Positions 5,996-12,635 of a stretch of DNA of 15,215 nt are shown here, piece by piece (the first letter of the stretch is position 1; each line of letters begins with the position of its first letter). The notes under the pieces are model-generated. The model saw nothing but the letters and a program-made list of their open reading frames with translations. It did not search any database and had not been told where the DNA came from. The stretch comes from JACDBE01 sp051002015 (GTDB taxonomy: Bacteria > Actinomycetota > Acidimicrobiia > Spongiisociales > UBA5794): NCBI GenBank assembly GCA_051002015.1, contig JBPCMS010000010.1:1-15215 (forward strand), given 5' to 3'. The translations under genes and the position numbers were made by a program.

Positions 5996-6894
5996 TGGAC
6001 CTCGCCGACGGGGTCGAGGAGTACCTGGCCTCGCTGCGGTCGGAGCGGGGTTTGGCTGGGAATACGGTCACCGCCTACCGGCGCGACCTCGACCAGTACC
6101 GCAGGGTGATCGAGGCGGACGCCACCGTCGCCGTCGATGAGGTGACCCCGGTGTTGGTGGACCGGTTCGTCACCTGGCTGGGGAGCCAGGGATGGTCGGC
6201 GGCGACCGTTGCCCGCAAGATCGCCGCGGTGCGCGGTCTGCACCGCTTCCTCGTCGCCGAGGACCTGACCGAGGTCGATGCCACCGGGTCGATGGAGTCG
6301 CCGGGGCGCACCGCCTCGCTCCCCAAGGCGCTCACCGTCGACGAGGTGGAGGCGCTGCTCGTGGCGCCCCACCCGTCGTCTCGGCTCGGACTCCGCGACC
6401 GGGCGCTGCTCGAGCTCATGTACGCCAGCGGAGCCAGGGTTGCCGAGACGATCGGGATCGCCGTCGAGGATCTCGATCTCGAGGCCCGCACCGCCCTGGT
6501 CACCGGGAAGGGTTCGAGGCAGCGGGTGGTCCCGCTGGGACGCCACGCCGTCGACGCCATCGAGCGGTACCTGCCGGTGCGGCTCGAGCTGAAGTTGGGC
6601 GGAGCCGATCCCGGGTGGCTCTTCCTCAACGCCAGGGGGGCCAAGCTGTCCCGGCAGGGGGTGTTCCTGATCGTCCGCAGACACGGTCTGACCGCCGGCA
6701 TCGACCCGCCGCGGCTGTCGCCCCATGTCCTCCGCCACTCGGCGGCGACCCATATGGTGGAAGGGGGGGCCGACCTGCGAACCGTTCAGGAGATCCTCGG
6801 TCACGCTAGTATCTCGACCACACAGATCTACACCAGGGTGTCCCCGCAGTTTCTGCTCGAGGTATTCGTCACCTCGCACCCGCGGAGTAGATGA
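5995..6894 (+). CDS. xerD: Site-specific tyrosine recombinase XerD
   Basis: This 299-aa recombinase acts with XerC at dif to resolve chromosome dimers. It has the N-terminal SAM-like core-binding domain (about 5-90; RGLAGNTVTAYRRDL) and the catalytic domain with the full set Arg148 (ASGARVAE), Lys172 (VTGKGSRQR), His244 and Arg247 (SPHVLRHS), His270 (LGHASIS) and Tyr279 (TQIYTRVS). ATG 5995 is chosen because it overlaps the NUDIX stop and gives the standard length. Chromosomal location after pyrG and NUDIX matches xerD of mycobacteria, so it is unlikely to be an integrase of a mobile element. No dif site was found in the window. Confidence 0.93.
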   Translation: MDLADGVEEYLASLRSERGLAGNTVTAYRRDLDQYRRVIEADATVAVDEVTPVLVDRFVTWLGSQGWSAATVARKIAAVRGLHRFLVAEDLTEVDATGSMESPGRTASLPKALTVDEVEALLVAPHPSSRLGLRDRALLELMYASGARVAETIGIAVEDLDLEARTALVTGKGSRQRVVPLGRHAVDAIERYLPVRLELKLGGADPGWLFLNARGAKLSRQGVFLIVRRHGLTAGIDPPRLSPHVLRHSAATHMVEGGADLRTVQEILGHASISTTQIYTRVSPQFLLEVFVTSHPRSR

Positions 6895-6947
6895 GCGCCG
6901 GGGCCCGGTGAGGGCCTCGTGGAACAAGGGTCGAGGGAGATCTTCTG

Positions 6948-7286
6948 GTGAACACCGATGCAGCCGTCGCCGTCCTGCACGAGGAGCGGGAGAAGCTGAT
7001 CCGCCAACTGGGCGATCTGGGCGCCAACGAGCAGGGCGATCTGACCGGCGACGTGGAGTTCGGCGACGGGTTCGCCGACGCCGCCGCCGCCACCGCCGAG
7101 CGCACCGAGGTGCTCGGGCTGGTGGAGAACCTCACCACCCTGCTCGCCGACGTCGACACCGCGCTGAAGCGGGTGGCGGACGGCACCTACGGGATCTGCG
7201 ACTCGTGCGGCGAGCCGATCGGAGCCGAGCGGATGAACTACCGGCCCATCTCCCGCTACTGCTTCGACTGCAAGTCGAAGCGCTGA
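6948..7286 (+). CDS. TraR/DksA-type zinc-finger protein
   Basis: The 112-aa protein has a predicted helical hairpin (about 1-75) followed by a four-cysteine zinc finger: Cys84, Cys87, Cys105 and Cys108, in the pattern C-x2-C-x17-C-x2-C (GICDSCGEPI and RYCFDC). The segment EFGDGFADAAAATAER lies where DksA-like proteins carry their acidic coiled-coil tip. These proteins bind in the secondary channel of RNA polymerase and alter promoter response; in actinobacteria their targets are mostly unknown. The GTG start at 6948 has GGGAGA upstream. It follows xerD by 53 bp and may share its transcript. It is not part of the M. tuberculosis version of this locus as I remember it. Confidence 0.85.
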   Translation: MNTDAAVAVLHEEREKLIRQLGDLGANEQGDLTGDVEFGDGFADAAAATAERTEVLGLVENLTTLLADVDTALKRVADGTYGICDSCGEPIGAERMNYRPISRYCFDCKSKR

Positions 7287-7418
7287 GCCGCATCGCCCCT
7301 TCGTCCGTTCGTTCTTCCAGCCATCGTCGCCCGCCTCCTGACCGCAGCCGAGGCCGCCACCACCGAGGTGCTCGGGCCGGCCCTGTGGTCGAAACTGCTC
7401 GAGACCGGTCTGAGGTGA
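7287..7418 (+). other. Startless coding-like stretch after the DksA-like gene
   Basis: The frame of the preceding gene stays open for 43 codons after its stop, to TGA 7416-7418. The second part (IVARLLTAAEAATTEVLGPA, then LWSKLLETGLR) has gene-like third-position bias and could be a helical C-terminus. There is no start codon at its head; the only candidate is GTG within EVLG. It may be the remnant of a deleted gene or chance. I do not recognise it. Confidence 0.25.
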
Positions 7419-7470
7419 GGGCGACCATGGCGTCCCCGGCAAAAGCCGCCGATCGCCGCCGCAGCCCCGA

Positions 7471-7476
7471 TACGAT
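7471..7476 (+). promoter_or_regulatory. Possible -10 box for leaderless scpA transcription
   Basis: TACGAT fits the actinobacterial -10 pattern TAnnnT and ends nine bases before ATG 7486. No Shine-Dalgarno sequence precedes that ATG, which is what a leaderless transcript would look like. No convincing -35 is seen. The 67 bases between 7419 and 7485 show nothing else. Confidence 0.35.
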
Positions 7477-7485
7477 GGCCGCCCC

Positions 7486-8253
7486 ATGAGCTACGAGGTG
7501 CGCACCCGGGTCTTCGAAGGCCCCCTCGACCTGCTGTTGCAGCTCATCACGTCCCACCAGGTGGACATCACCGAGCTCAGCCTGGGCAGCCTGGTCACCG
7601 AGTACCTCGAACATCTCGATGTGATACGGACCCTCGACCTCGACGTGACCTCCGAGTTCCTGGTCATCGCCGCCACCCTCATCCAGCTCAAGGCCAGGCA
7701 TCTGCTTCCCGGCATCGAACCGACCGATCTCGACGAGGAGCTGGCGCTGCAGGAGGAGCGGGACCGGCTGCTCGCCAGGCTGCTCGCCTGTCTCACCTTC
7801 AAGGACGTTGCCGCCGTGCTCGCCCACCGCATGGCGGGGAACGCCCGGTACGTCCCCAGGCTGGCGGGTCTCGACGACGACATCCGACCGGCCCCACCCG
7901 AGGTGACGCTGCACATCGGCCCTGCCCAGCTCGCCCTGCTGGCCGAACGCGCCTTCGCCTACGTGGCCGAGGAGCCGGAGATCGACCACCTCGAGCTCGA
8001 CCTGCCGTCGGTGGAGGCCGCCATCCACGATGTCAGGCTCCGGCTGCGTCACGGGGCGCGGTCCGAGTTCGAGGACCTGGTGGCGCACTGCACCCGCCCG
8101 GACGAGGTCATCGCCTACTTCCTGGCGCTGCTCGAGCTGTCTCGGTGGGGGATCGTGCACATCGAGCAAGAGGAGCCGGCGGGGGCGATCACGCTGCAAG
8201 GCGACCCCGAGGCGGACGCCAAGGGCATCGACATCGACCAGACGGAGTGGTGA
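7486..8253 (+). CDS. scpA: Segregation and condensation protein A
   Basis: ScpA is the kleisin that bridges the two heads of the SMC complex and, with ScpB, compacts and separates chromosomes. The 255-aa product begins with the family signature YEVRTRVFEGPLDLLLQLI (residues 3-21) and VDITELSLG. It continues with the SMC-neck binding helices (FLVIAATLIQLKARHLLPG) and ends in a winged-helix region that binds the other SMC head. ATG 7486 gives the expected N-terminus and probably serves a leaderless mRNA. scpB starts two bases after its stop, so translation is likely coupled. The M. tuberculosis locus has a parA-like gene just upstream; here there is a 199-bp spacer instead. Confidence 0.95.
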   Translation: MSYEVRTRVFEGPLDLLLQLITSHQVDITELSLGSLVTEYLEHLDVIRTLDLDVTSEFLVIAATLIQLKARHLLPGIEPTDLDEELALQEERDRLLARLLACLTFKDVAAVLAHRMAGNARYVPRLAGLDDDIRPAPPEVTLHIGPAQLALLAERAFAYVAEEPEIDHLELDLPSVEAAIHDVRLRLRHGARSEFEDLVAHCTRPDEVIAYFLALLELSRWGIVHIEQEEPAGAITLQGDPEADAKGIDIDQTEW

Positions 8254-8254
8254 C

Positions 8255-8812
8255 GTGGAGACGCCGGCCATCATCGAGGCGATGCTGTTCGTGGCCGAGG
8301 AGCCGCTCACCGTTGGCGAGATCGCCGAGGTGCTCGAGATCCCCAGGACCAGGGTCGAGGACGAGCTGGCCGGGCTGGCCGCCCGCTACCAGACCGGCAG
8401 CGCCGGGATCGTCCTCCGTCAGGTGGCCGGTGGCTGGCGGTTGTACAGCCATCCGGACGCCCACCCGTACCTCGAGCGCTTCGCCGCCACCGAGAAGGCG
8501 ACTCGCCTCTCCAACGCCGCACTGGAGACGCTGGCCGTGGTCGCCTACCGCCAGCCCGTCTCCCGAGGTCAGATTGCCGAGATCCGGGGAGTCGACTCCG
8601 AACAGGCGCTGCGCACGCTGGAGAAGCGCGGGCTGGTGACCGAGGTGGGGAAGGCGGGCGGCTCCGGGGCGGCGCTGCTCTACGGCACCACCGATCTGTT
8701 CCTGGAGAAGCTCGGGGTGGGCGGTGTGGAGGATCTGCCCCCGATCGCCGATCACGTGCCCCCCGCCGATGTGGTCGAGACGCTGGAGCGGCCCTTCCGG
8801 CCCGAGGCGTGA
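8255..8812 (+). CDS. scpB: Segregation and condensation protein B
   Basis: The 185-aa protein is the winged-helix dimer that binds ScpA in the SMC complex. IEAMLFVAEEPLTVGEIAEV at the N-terminus is the ScpB signature, and ATEKATRLSNAALETLAVVA followed by YRQPVSRGQI marks the second winged helix. The C-terminal 35 residues are a proline- and acid-rich tail. GTG 8255 is chosen because it directly follows the scpA stop and places the signature at residue 5. The stop overlaps the next start in GTGA. Confidence 0.94.
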   Translation: METPAIIEAMLFVAEEPLTVGEIAEVLEIPRTRVEDELAGLAARYQTGSAGIVLRQVAGGWRLYSHPDAHPYLERFAATEKATRLSNAALETLAVVAYRQPVSRGQIAEIRGVDSEQALRTLEKRGLVTEVGKAGGSGAALLYGTTDLFLEKLGVGGVEDLPPIADHVPPADVVETLERPFRPEA

Positions 8813-9555
8813 CCGAGCGGCTCCACAAGGTGATCGCCAACGCCGGGTTGGCCTCACGGCGGCGCGCCGAGCAGCTCATCAGCGTCGGCAGGGTCACGGT
8901 CGACGGCGAGACAGCCACCATCGGACAGCGGGTCGACCGGGAAACGGTGGCGATCGAGGTCGACGGCATCCCCCTTCCGGTGCGTCCCGATCTGGTCTAC
9001 CTCCTCGCCTACAAGCCGGTCGGGGTGGTCTCCACCGCCTCCGACCCTCAGGGCCGGCCGACCGTGGTCCAACTGGCCCCGACCGGGCAGCGGGTGTACC
9101 CGGTGGGGAGGCTCGACACCGACAGCGAGGGGCTGTTGCTGCTGACCAACGACGGCGACCTGACCTTTCGCATCACCCACCCGTCGACCGAGCTCCCCAA
9201 GACCTATTCGGTCCTGGTGGCGGGCGGGGTCACCGGGCGCAGCGCCCGTATGCTGGTGGAGGGGGTGGAGCTCGACGACGGCCCCTCCCGCGCCGCCTCG
9301 GCTCGGGTGGTCGACCGGCGCCCCGACCGCAGCCTGCTGGAGATCGTGATGACCCACGGGCGCAAGCGGGAGATCCGTCGCATGTGCGACGCCATCGGTC
9401 ATCCGGTCTGGCGGCTGGTGCGGACCGCCATCGGGCCCCTCCGCGACCAGGCCCTGGCCGCCGGGGACGTCCGGTCCCTCACCCTGGACGAGGTGCGGAT
9501 GCTGTACGCCGCCGCCGGTCGCCCCGCCGAGGCCTCGCCTCAGGAGGGACCATGA
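8809..9555 (+). CDS. RluB/RsuA-type rRNA pseudouridine synthase
   Basis: The 248-aa enzyme isomerises a uridine in ribosomal RNA, probably U2605 of 23S rRNA if it is a true RluB. It has an N-terminal S4 RNA-binding domain (ERLHKVIANAGLASRRRAEQ, 3-22) and the pseudouridine synthase core with catalytic Asp103 in GRLDTDSEGLLLLTNDG. RKREIRRMCDAIGHPVWRLV in the C-terminal part is also typical. The GTG start overlaps the scpB stop, and the stop overlaps the aroA ATG, so the gene is embedded in the scpA-cmk run. Its position matches the rluB-like Rv1711. Which rRNA site is modified cannot be read from the sequence. Confidence 0.92.
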   Translation: MTERLHKVIANAGLASRRRAEQLISVGRVTVDGETATIGQRVDRETVAIEVDGIPLPVRPDLVYLLAYKPVGVVSTASDPQGRPTVVQLAPTGQRVYPVGRLDTDSEGLLLLTNDGDLTFRITHPSTELPKTYSVLVAGGVTGRSARMLVEGVELDDGPSRAASARVVDRRPDRSLLEIVMTHGRKREIRRMCDAIGHPVWRLVRTAIGPLRDQALAAGDVRSLTLDEVRMLYAAAGRPAEASPQEGP

Positions 9556-10829
9556 CCGGGCGAACGGTGTCGTTCCCGCCGGGGCCGGTGGCGGCCACCG
9601 TCCCGGTCCCCGGCGACAAGTCGCTCTCGCACCGGGCGCTGATCCTGGGAGCGCTGGCCCGGGGCAGGAGCCGGGCGATCGGGCTCGGCCCCGGGGCGGA
9701 CGTGGCGGCGACCATCGGCGCGGTGCGGGCGTTGGGGGTCACCGTCGATGCCGGCTGGATCGACAGCCCCGGGATCGATGGGTGGTCGGCCCCGGACCGC
9801 CCCATCGACTGCGCCAACTCGGCGACGACCATGCGGCTGCTGACCGGAGCCCTCGCCGGGTGCCCGTTCCCCACCACGCTCACCGGCGACGCCTCGCTGC
9901 TCCGCCGGCCGATGCGGCGACTGGTCGGCCCCCTTGGGGCGCTGGGCGCCGAGGTCACCGTGACCGAGCCGGGAGGGACCGCGCCGGTGACGGTTCACCC
10001 CGTGGCCGGGCTCCACGGCGGCACCGTCACCCTCGACATGGCCTCGGCCCAGCTCCGGTCGGCGGTCGCCCTGGCCGCCCTTGGGGCCGATGGATCGACC
10101 CTGATCACCGGTCCGGGCGGCTACCGCGATCACACCGAGCGTTGGCTCGGGTCGCTCGGCCTGGGGCGTTTCGAGGGGGCGGACGGGTTCAGGATCGTTC
10201 CCGGCCCGGTGCCCCCCACCGAGTTCCGCATCCCCGGGGACCCCTCCAGCGCCGCCTTCCTGTGGGCGGCGGCGGCGATGCGGCGGGGGTCGACGATCAC
10301 CACCCCCGGCGTCTCGCTCAACCCGGGGCGTATCGGCTTCCTCCAGATCCTCGAGGAGTTCGGCGCCGAGATCGCGGCCGAGGTCACCGGTTCGGTGCTC
10401 GACGATCCGGTGGGGACGGTGACGGTCACCGGCCACGGTCTGTTTGCGGTCGAGGTGCCCGCCGAGCTGGCCGCCGCCACACTTGACGAGCTGATCCTGG
10501 TGGGGTTGCTCGGGTCGGTGGCCGAGGGGATCAGCACGGTGCGGGGAGCGGCCGAGCTGCGCACCAAGGAGACCGACCGCATCGCAGGCACCGTCGACCT
10601 GATCGGGAGCCTGGGCGGAGCGGCCGAGCCCACCGATGACGGGTTCGCCGTGGTCGGCATCGGCCGGCTCGAACCGGGGACCGTCTTCACCAACGGCGAC
10701 CACCGGCTCGCCATGGCCGGTGCCGTCGCCGCCGTCGCCGTCGACGGGGCGGTGGTCATCGAGGACGCCGAGGCGGCGGGCGTATCGTGGCCCGACTTCT
10801 ACGAGGTCATGGAGGGGCTGTGGTCGTAG
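9552..10829 (+). CDS. aroA: 3-phosphoshikimate 1-carboxyvinyltransferase (EPSP synthase)
   Basis: The 425-aa enzyme joins phosphoenolpyruvate and shikimate 3-phosphate in the shikimate pathway. Visible motifs: PGDKSLSHRALIL with Lys23, the substrate loop NSATTMRLL (89-97), TGDASLLRRPMRRL, SAQLRSAVALAAL, RDHTERW, PGDPSSAAF, ELRTKETDRI and GDHRLAMAG. These match class II (CP4-like) enzymes better than the E. coli type. In the substrate loop, Ala91 replaces the glycine equivalent to E. coli Gly96, as in CP4 (NAATGCR), and Leu96 replaces Pro101. This predicts low glyphosate sensitivity. The ATG overlaps the rluB stop, after GGAGGG (9543-9548). aroA next to cmk is common in other phyla but is not the M. 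tuberculosis arrangement. Confidence 0.95.
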   Translation: MTGRTVSFPPGPVAATVPVPGDKSLSHRALILGALARGRSRAIGLGPGADVAATIGAVRALGVTVDAGWIDSPGIDGWSAPDRPIDCANSATTMRLLTGALAGCPFPTTLTGDASLLRRPMRRLVGPLGALGAEVTVTEPGGTAPVTVHPVAGLHGGTVTLDMASAQLRSAVALAALGADGSTLITGPGGYRDHTERWLGSLGLGRFEGADGFRIVPGPVPPTEFRIPGDPSSAAFLWAAAAMRRGSTITTPGVSLNPGRIGFLQILEEFGAEIAAEVTGSVLDDPVGTVTVTGHGLFAVEVPAELAAATLDELILVGLLGSVAEGISTVRGAAELRTKETDRIAGTVDLIGSLGGAAEPTDDGFAVVGIGRLEPGTVFTNGDHRLAMAGAVAAVAVDGAVVIEDAEAAGVSWPDFYEVMEGLWS

Positions 10830-11440
10830 CGATCGACGGGCCGGGCGGGGCCGGGAAGAGCACGGTGGCAGGTCGCAGCGCCGAGCTGCTCGGGTTGCCG
10901 CATCTCGACACCGGGGCAACCTACCGGGCGGCAACGGTCGCCGCCCTCCGTTGGGGAGCCGACCCGGGGGACCCCGATGCGGTGTTCGCCGCCGTCGCCG
11001 CTTCCGACATCCGCTACGAGGGCGGGCAGGTGTGGCTCGACGGCGAGGACATCACCGCCGCCACCCGGTCGAGCGAGGTGGCCGGTGCGGTCAGCGCGGT
11101 GGCGGCCCACCCCGAGGTGCGCCGGATCATCGTCGACCTGCAGCGGGAATGGGTCGGGGAGCACGGCGGGGAGGCCGTGGTCGAGGGGAGGGACATCGGC
11201 ACCGTGGTGTTCCCCGGCGCCGCGGTCAAGGTGTTCCTCACCGCCCGTCCCGAGATACGGGCTGCCCGACGCGCCGACGAGGACCCCGAGGCCCTGGAGC
11301 GACGGGACCGGTTCGACTCGTCGCGGGAAGCCTCACCGCTCCGAGCCGCCGAGGATGCCCTGGTCATCGACACCTCCGACCTCAGCATCGAGGACGTGGT
11401 GGCCACGGTGGTGGGGCTGGTCCTCGAGGACGAGTACTGA
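10820..11440 (+). CDS. cmk: Cytidylate kinase
   Basis: The enzyme phosphorylates CMP and dCMP. Motifs: P-loop DGPGGAGKST, the CMP-binding LDTGATYRA (usually DTGAMYR), GRDIGTVVFPGA, and the C-terminal RRDRFDSSREASPLR plus DALVIDTSDL. GTG 10820 overlaps the end of aroA and places the P-loop at the usual distance; GGAGG at 10811 supports it. The product is about 206 aa, shorter than the common 220-230. The missing residues seem to lie in the lid between TARPEIRAARRADED and the RRD motif, where the family normally has an extra helix. It should still be functional because the binding residues are present. Confidence 0.92.
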   Translation: MVVAIDGPGGAGKSTVAGRSAELLGLPHLDTGATYRAATVAALRWGADPGDPDAVFAAVAASDIRYEGGQVWLDGEDITAATRSSEVAGAVSAVAAHPEVRRIIVDLQREWVGEHGGEAVVEGRDIGTVVFPGAAVKVFLTARPEIRAARRADEDPEALERRDRFDSSREASPLRAAEDALVIDTSDLSIEDVVATVVGLVLEDEY

Positions 11441-11530
11441 CCGGCCTCATTCTTTGAGCGGGTGACGTCGCTGGGCGGTGTGACCCGCTCAAAGAATGGA
11501 GGACCACCGATGACTGAGCTGGCCGGTCAG
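11437..11530. terminator. Composite palindrome between convergent cmk and ispH
   Basis: An inner hairpin has perfect 16-bp arms, CATTCTTTGAGCGGGT (11448-11463) and ACCCGCTCAAAGAATG (11483-11498), with a 19-base loop. It is framed by a 10-bp inverted repeat CTGACCGGCC (11437-11446) and GGCCGGTCAG (11521-11530), each arm covering a stop codon: TGA of cmk on plus, TGA of ispH on minus. It is most simply a bidirectional terminator. It has no T-run after the stem on either strand; the AT-rich base runs the opposite way, AAAGAA on the 3' side. The unpaired insert on the right is 22 bases, on the left one base. Confidence 0.6.
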
Positions 11531-12573
11531 ACGGCGAGCAGCTCGAGCGCCTCGGTGGCCCCCCAGTCCCGGTCGTGCTCGATGGGCCCGGGTAGGCCGG
11601 GGGTCCGGCAGGCGTAACCCCCCTCGACCAGCGCCTGCAGGGTGGCGGCCATCCTGCGCAGCGACGGGGGCAGCGGGAAGTACTCGTCCTCCTCGGTCAG
11701 CCGGAGCAGCTCCACCCCGTCGGCGGGGGCGACGGCGTCGATGACGGCCCGCACCCGCTGGTCCGGCGCCGATGCCCCGGCGGTGACCCCGACCTTCGCC
11801 GCCCCCGCCAGCCAGGTGGGGTCGACCGCATCGGGCCCGTCGACCCGGTGGGCGGCGACCCCGGCATTTCGGGCCACCCTGACCAGCGCCTGGGTGTTCG
11901 ACGAGTTCTCCGAGCCGACCACCAGCACCACGTCGCAAACCCGGGCCAGGGCCTGCACCGCCGCCTGGCGGTTGGTGGTGGCGTAGCACAGGTCGCTGCG
12001 CCGTGCCGTCCACAGGTCCTCGTATGCGGTCTTGGCCTCCTCGAGCACACCCTCCCACTCGTACATGCCGAGGGTGGTCTGGGCGAGCAGGGCGACCTTG
12101 GAGGGATCGGCCGGGTCGAAGCCGCGTAGCCCGACCCGGGGATCGACCAGGGTCACCGCCTCGGGGGCCTCGGCCACGGCGCCGATGGCCTCGTCGTGGC
12201 CCTGGTGACCGACGTAGATGATCTCGTAGCCCATGCCGGCCATCCGCTTCACCTCGTGGTGGACCTTGGTGACCAGCGGGCACACCGCATCCACCATCAC
12301 CGCCGCCCTCTCCTCGGCGGCGCCGACCACCTCGGGGGCGGAGCCGTGGGCGGAGAGCATGATCGGCCGGCCGGGGGGCACGTCGGCGATGCCGTCGACG
12401 AACACCACCCCGGCCCGCTCGAAGGCGGCGACGACGGCGGCGTTGTGGACGATCTCGTGGTAGCAGTACACCGGCGGTTCGAAGATGCGCACCATCCAGG
12501 TGAGCGCCTTGATCGCCATTTCCACCCCGGCGCAGAAGCCGCGCGGCTCGGCCAGAACGACCTTGGAAACCAT
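11527..12573 (-). CDS. ispH: 4-hydroxy-3-methylbut-2-enyl diphosphate reductase
   Basis: IspH is the iron-sulfur enzyme that makes IPP and DMAPP in the last step of the MEP isoprenoid pathway. The 348-aa product has the three cluster cysteines Cys14 (PRGFCAGVEMA), Cys98 (VDAVCPLVTKVH) and Cys196 (SDLCYATTNRQ). It also has His43 in HNAAV, the GHQGHDE motif with the likely proton-donor region around Glu128, TTLG, and SENSSNTQAL for the diphosphate site. The ATG at 12571-12573 lacks a Shine-Dalgarno sequence, but TACCAT lies seven bases upstream, so the mRNA may be leaderless. It is the only minus-strand gene between rhomboid and the window end, convergent with cmk and divergent from the DUF512 gene. 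Confidence 0.96.
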   Translation of the reverse strand: MVSKVVLAEPRGFCAGVEMAIKALTWMVRIFEPPVYCYHEIVHNAAVVAAFERAGVVFVDGIADVPPGRPIMLSAHGSAPEVVGAAEERAAVMVDAVCPLVTKVHHEVKRMAGMGYEIIYVGHQGHDEAIGAVAEAPEAVTLVDPRVGLRGFDPADPSKVALLAQTTLGMYEWEGVLEEAKTAYEDLWTARRSDLCYATTNRQAAVQALARVCDVVLVVGSENSSNTQALVRVARNAGVAAHRVDGPDAVDPTWLAGAAKVGVTAGASAPDQRVRAVIDAVAPADGVELLRLTEEDEYFPLPPSLRRMAATLQALVEGGYACRTPGLPGPIEHDRDWGATEALELLAV

Positions 12574-12580
12574 GGGGGCA

Positions 12581-12609
12581 ATGGTAGGCCACCACCGCCT
12601 CCCTACACT
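12581..12609. promoter_or_regulatory. Divergent promoter region of ispH and the DUF512 gene
   Basis: The 62-bp gap holds two -10-like hexamers facing outward: TACCAT on the minus strand (12581-12586), seven bases from the ispH ATG, and TACACT on the plus strand (12604-12609), 26 bases before ATG 12636. Neither has a clear -35 box. Both genes must be transcribed from here, which supports the assignment, but the exact sites are tentative. Confidence 0.4.
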
Positions 12610-12635
12610 CCGGTCGTTCCCGCCTGCAGGTTCAA

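Noticed and set aside
5995..6894. Tyrosine recombinase as sign of an integrated element
   Set aside because: Its position after pyrG and NUDIX, its length and its overlap with the NUDIX stop identify it as chromosomal XerD. No phage or plasmid genes are nearby.
5236..6927. 563-aa open frame on the minus strand
   Set aside because: It lies antisense to the end of pyrG, the NUDIX gene and xerD, all with intact catalytic motifs. Its composition is the Arg/Pro/Gly-rich pattern produced by high-GC genes read backwards.
7132..8310. 392-aa open frame on the minus strand
   Set aside because: It covers scpA in reverse, and scpA has clear family signatures. No motif in the antisense product.
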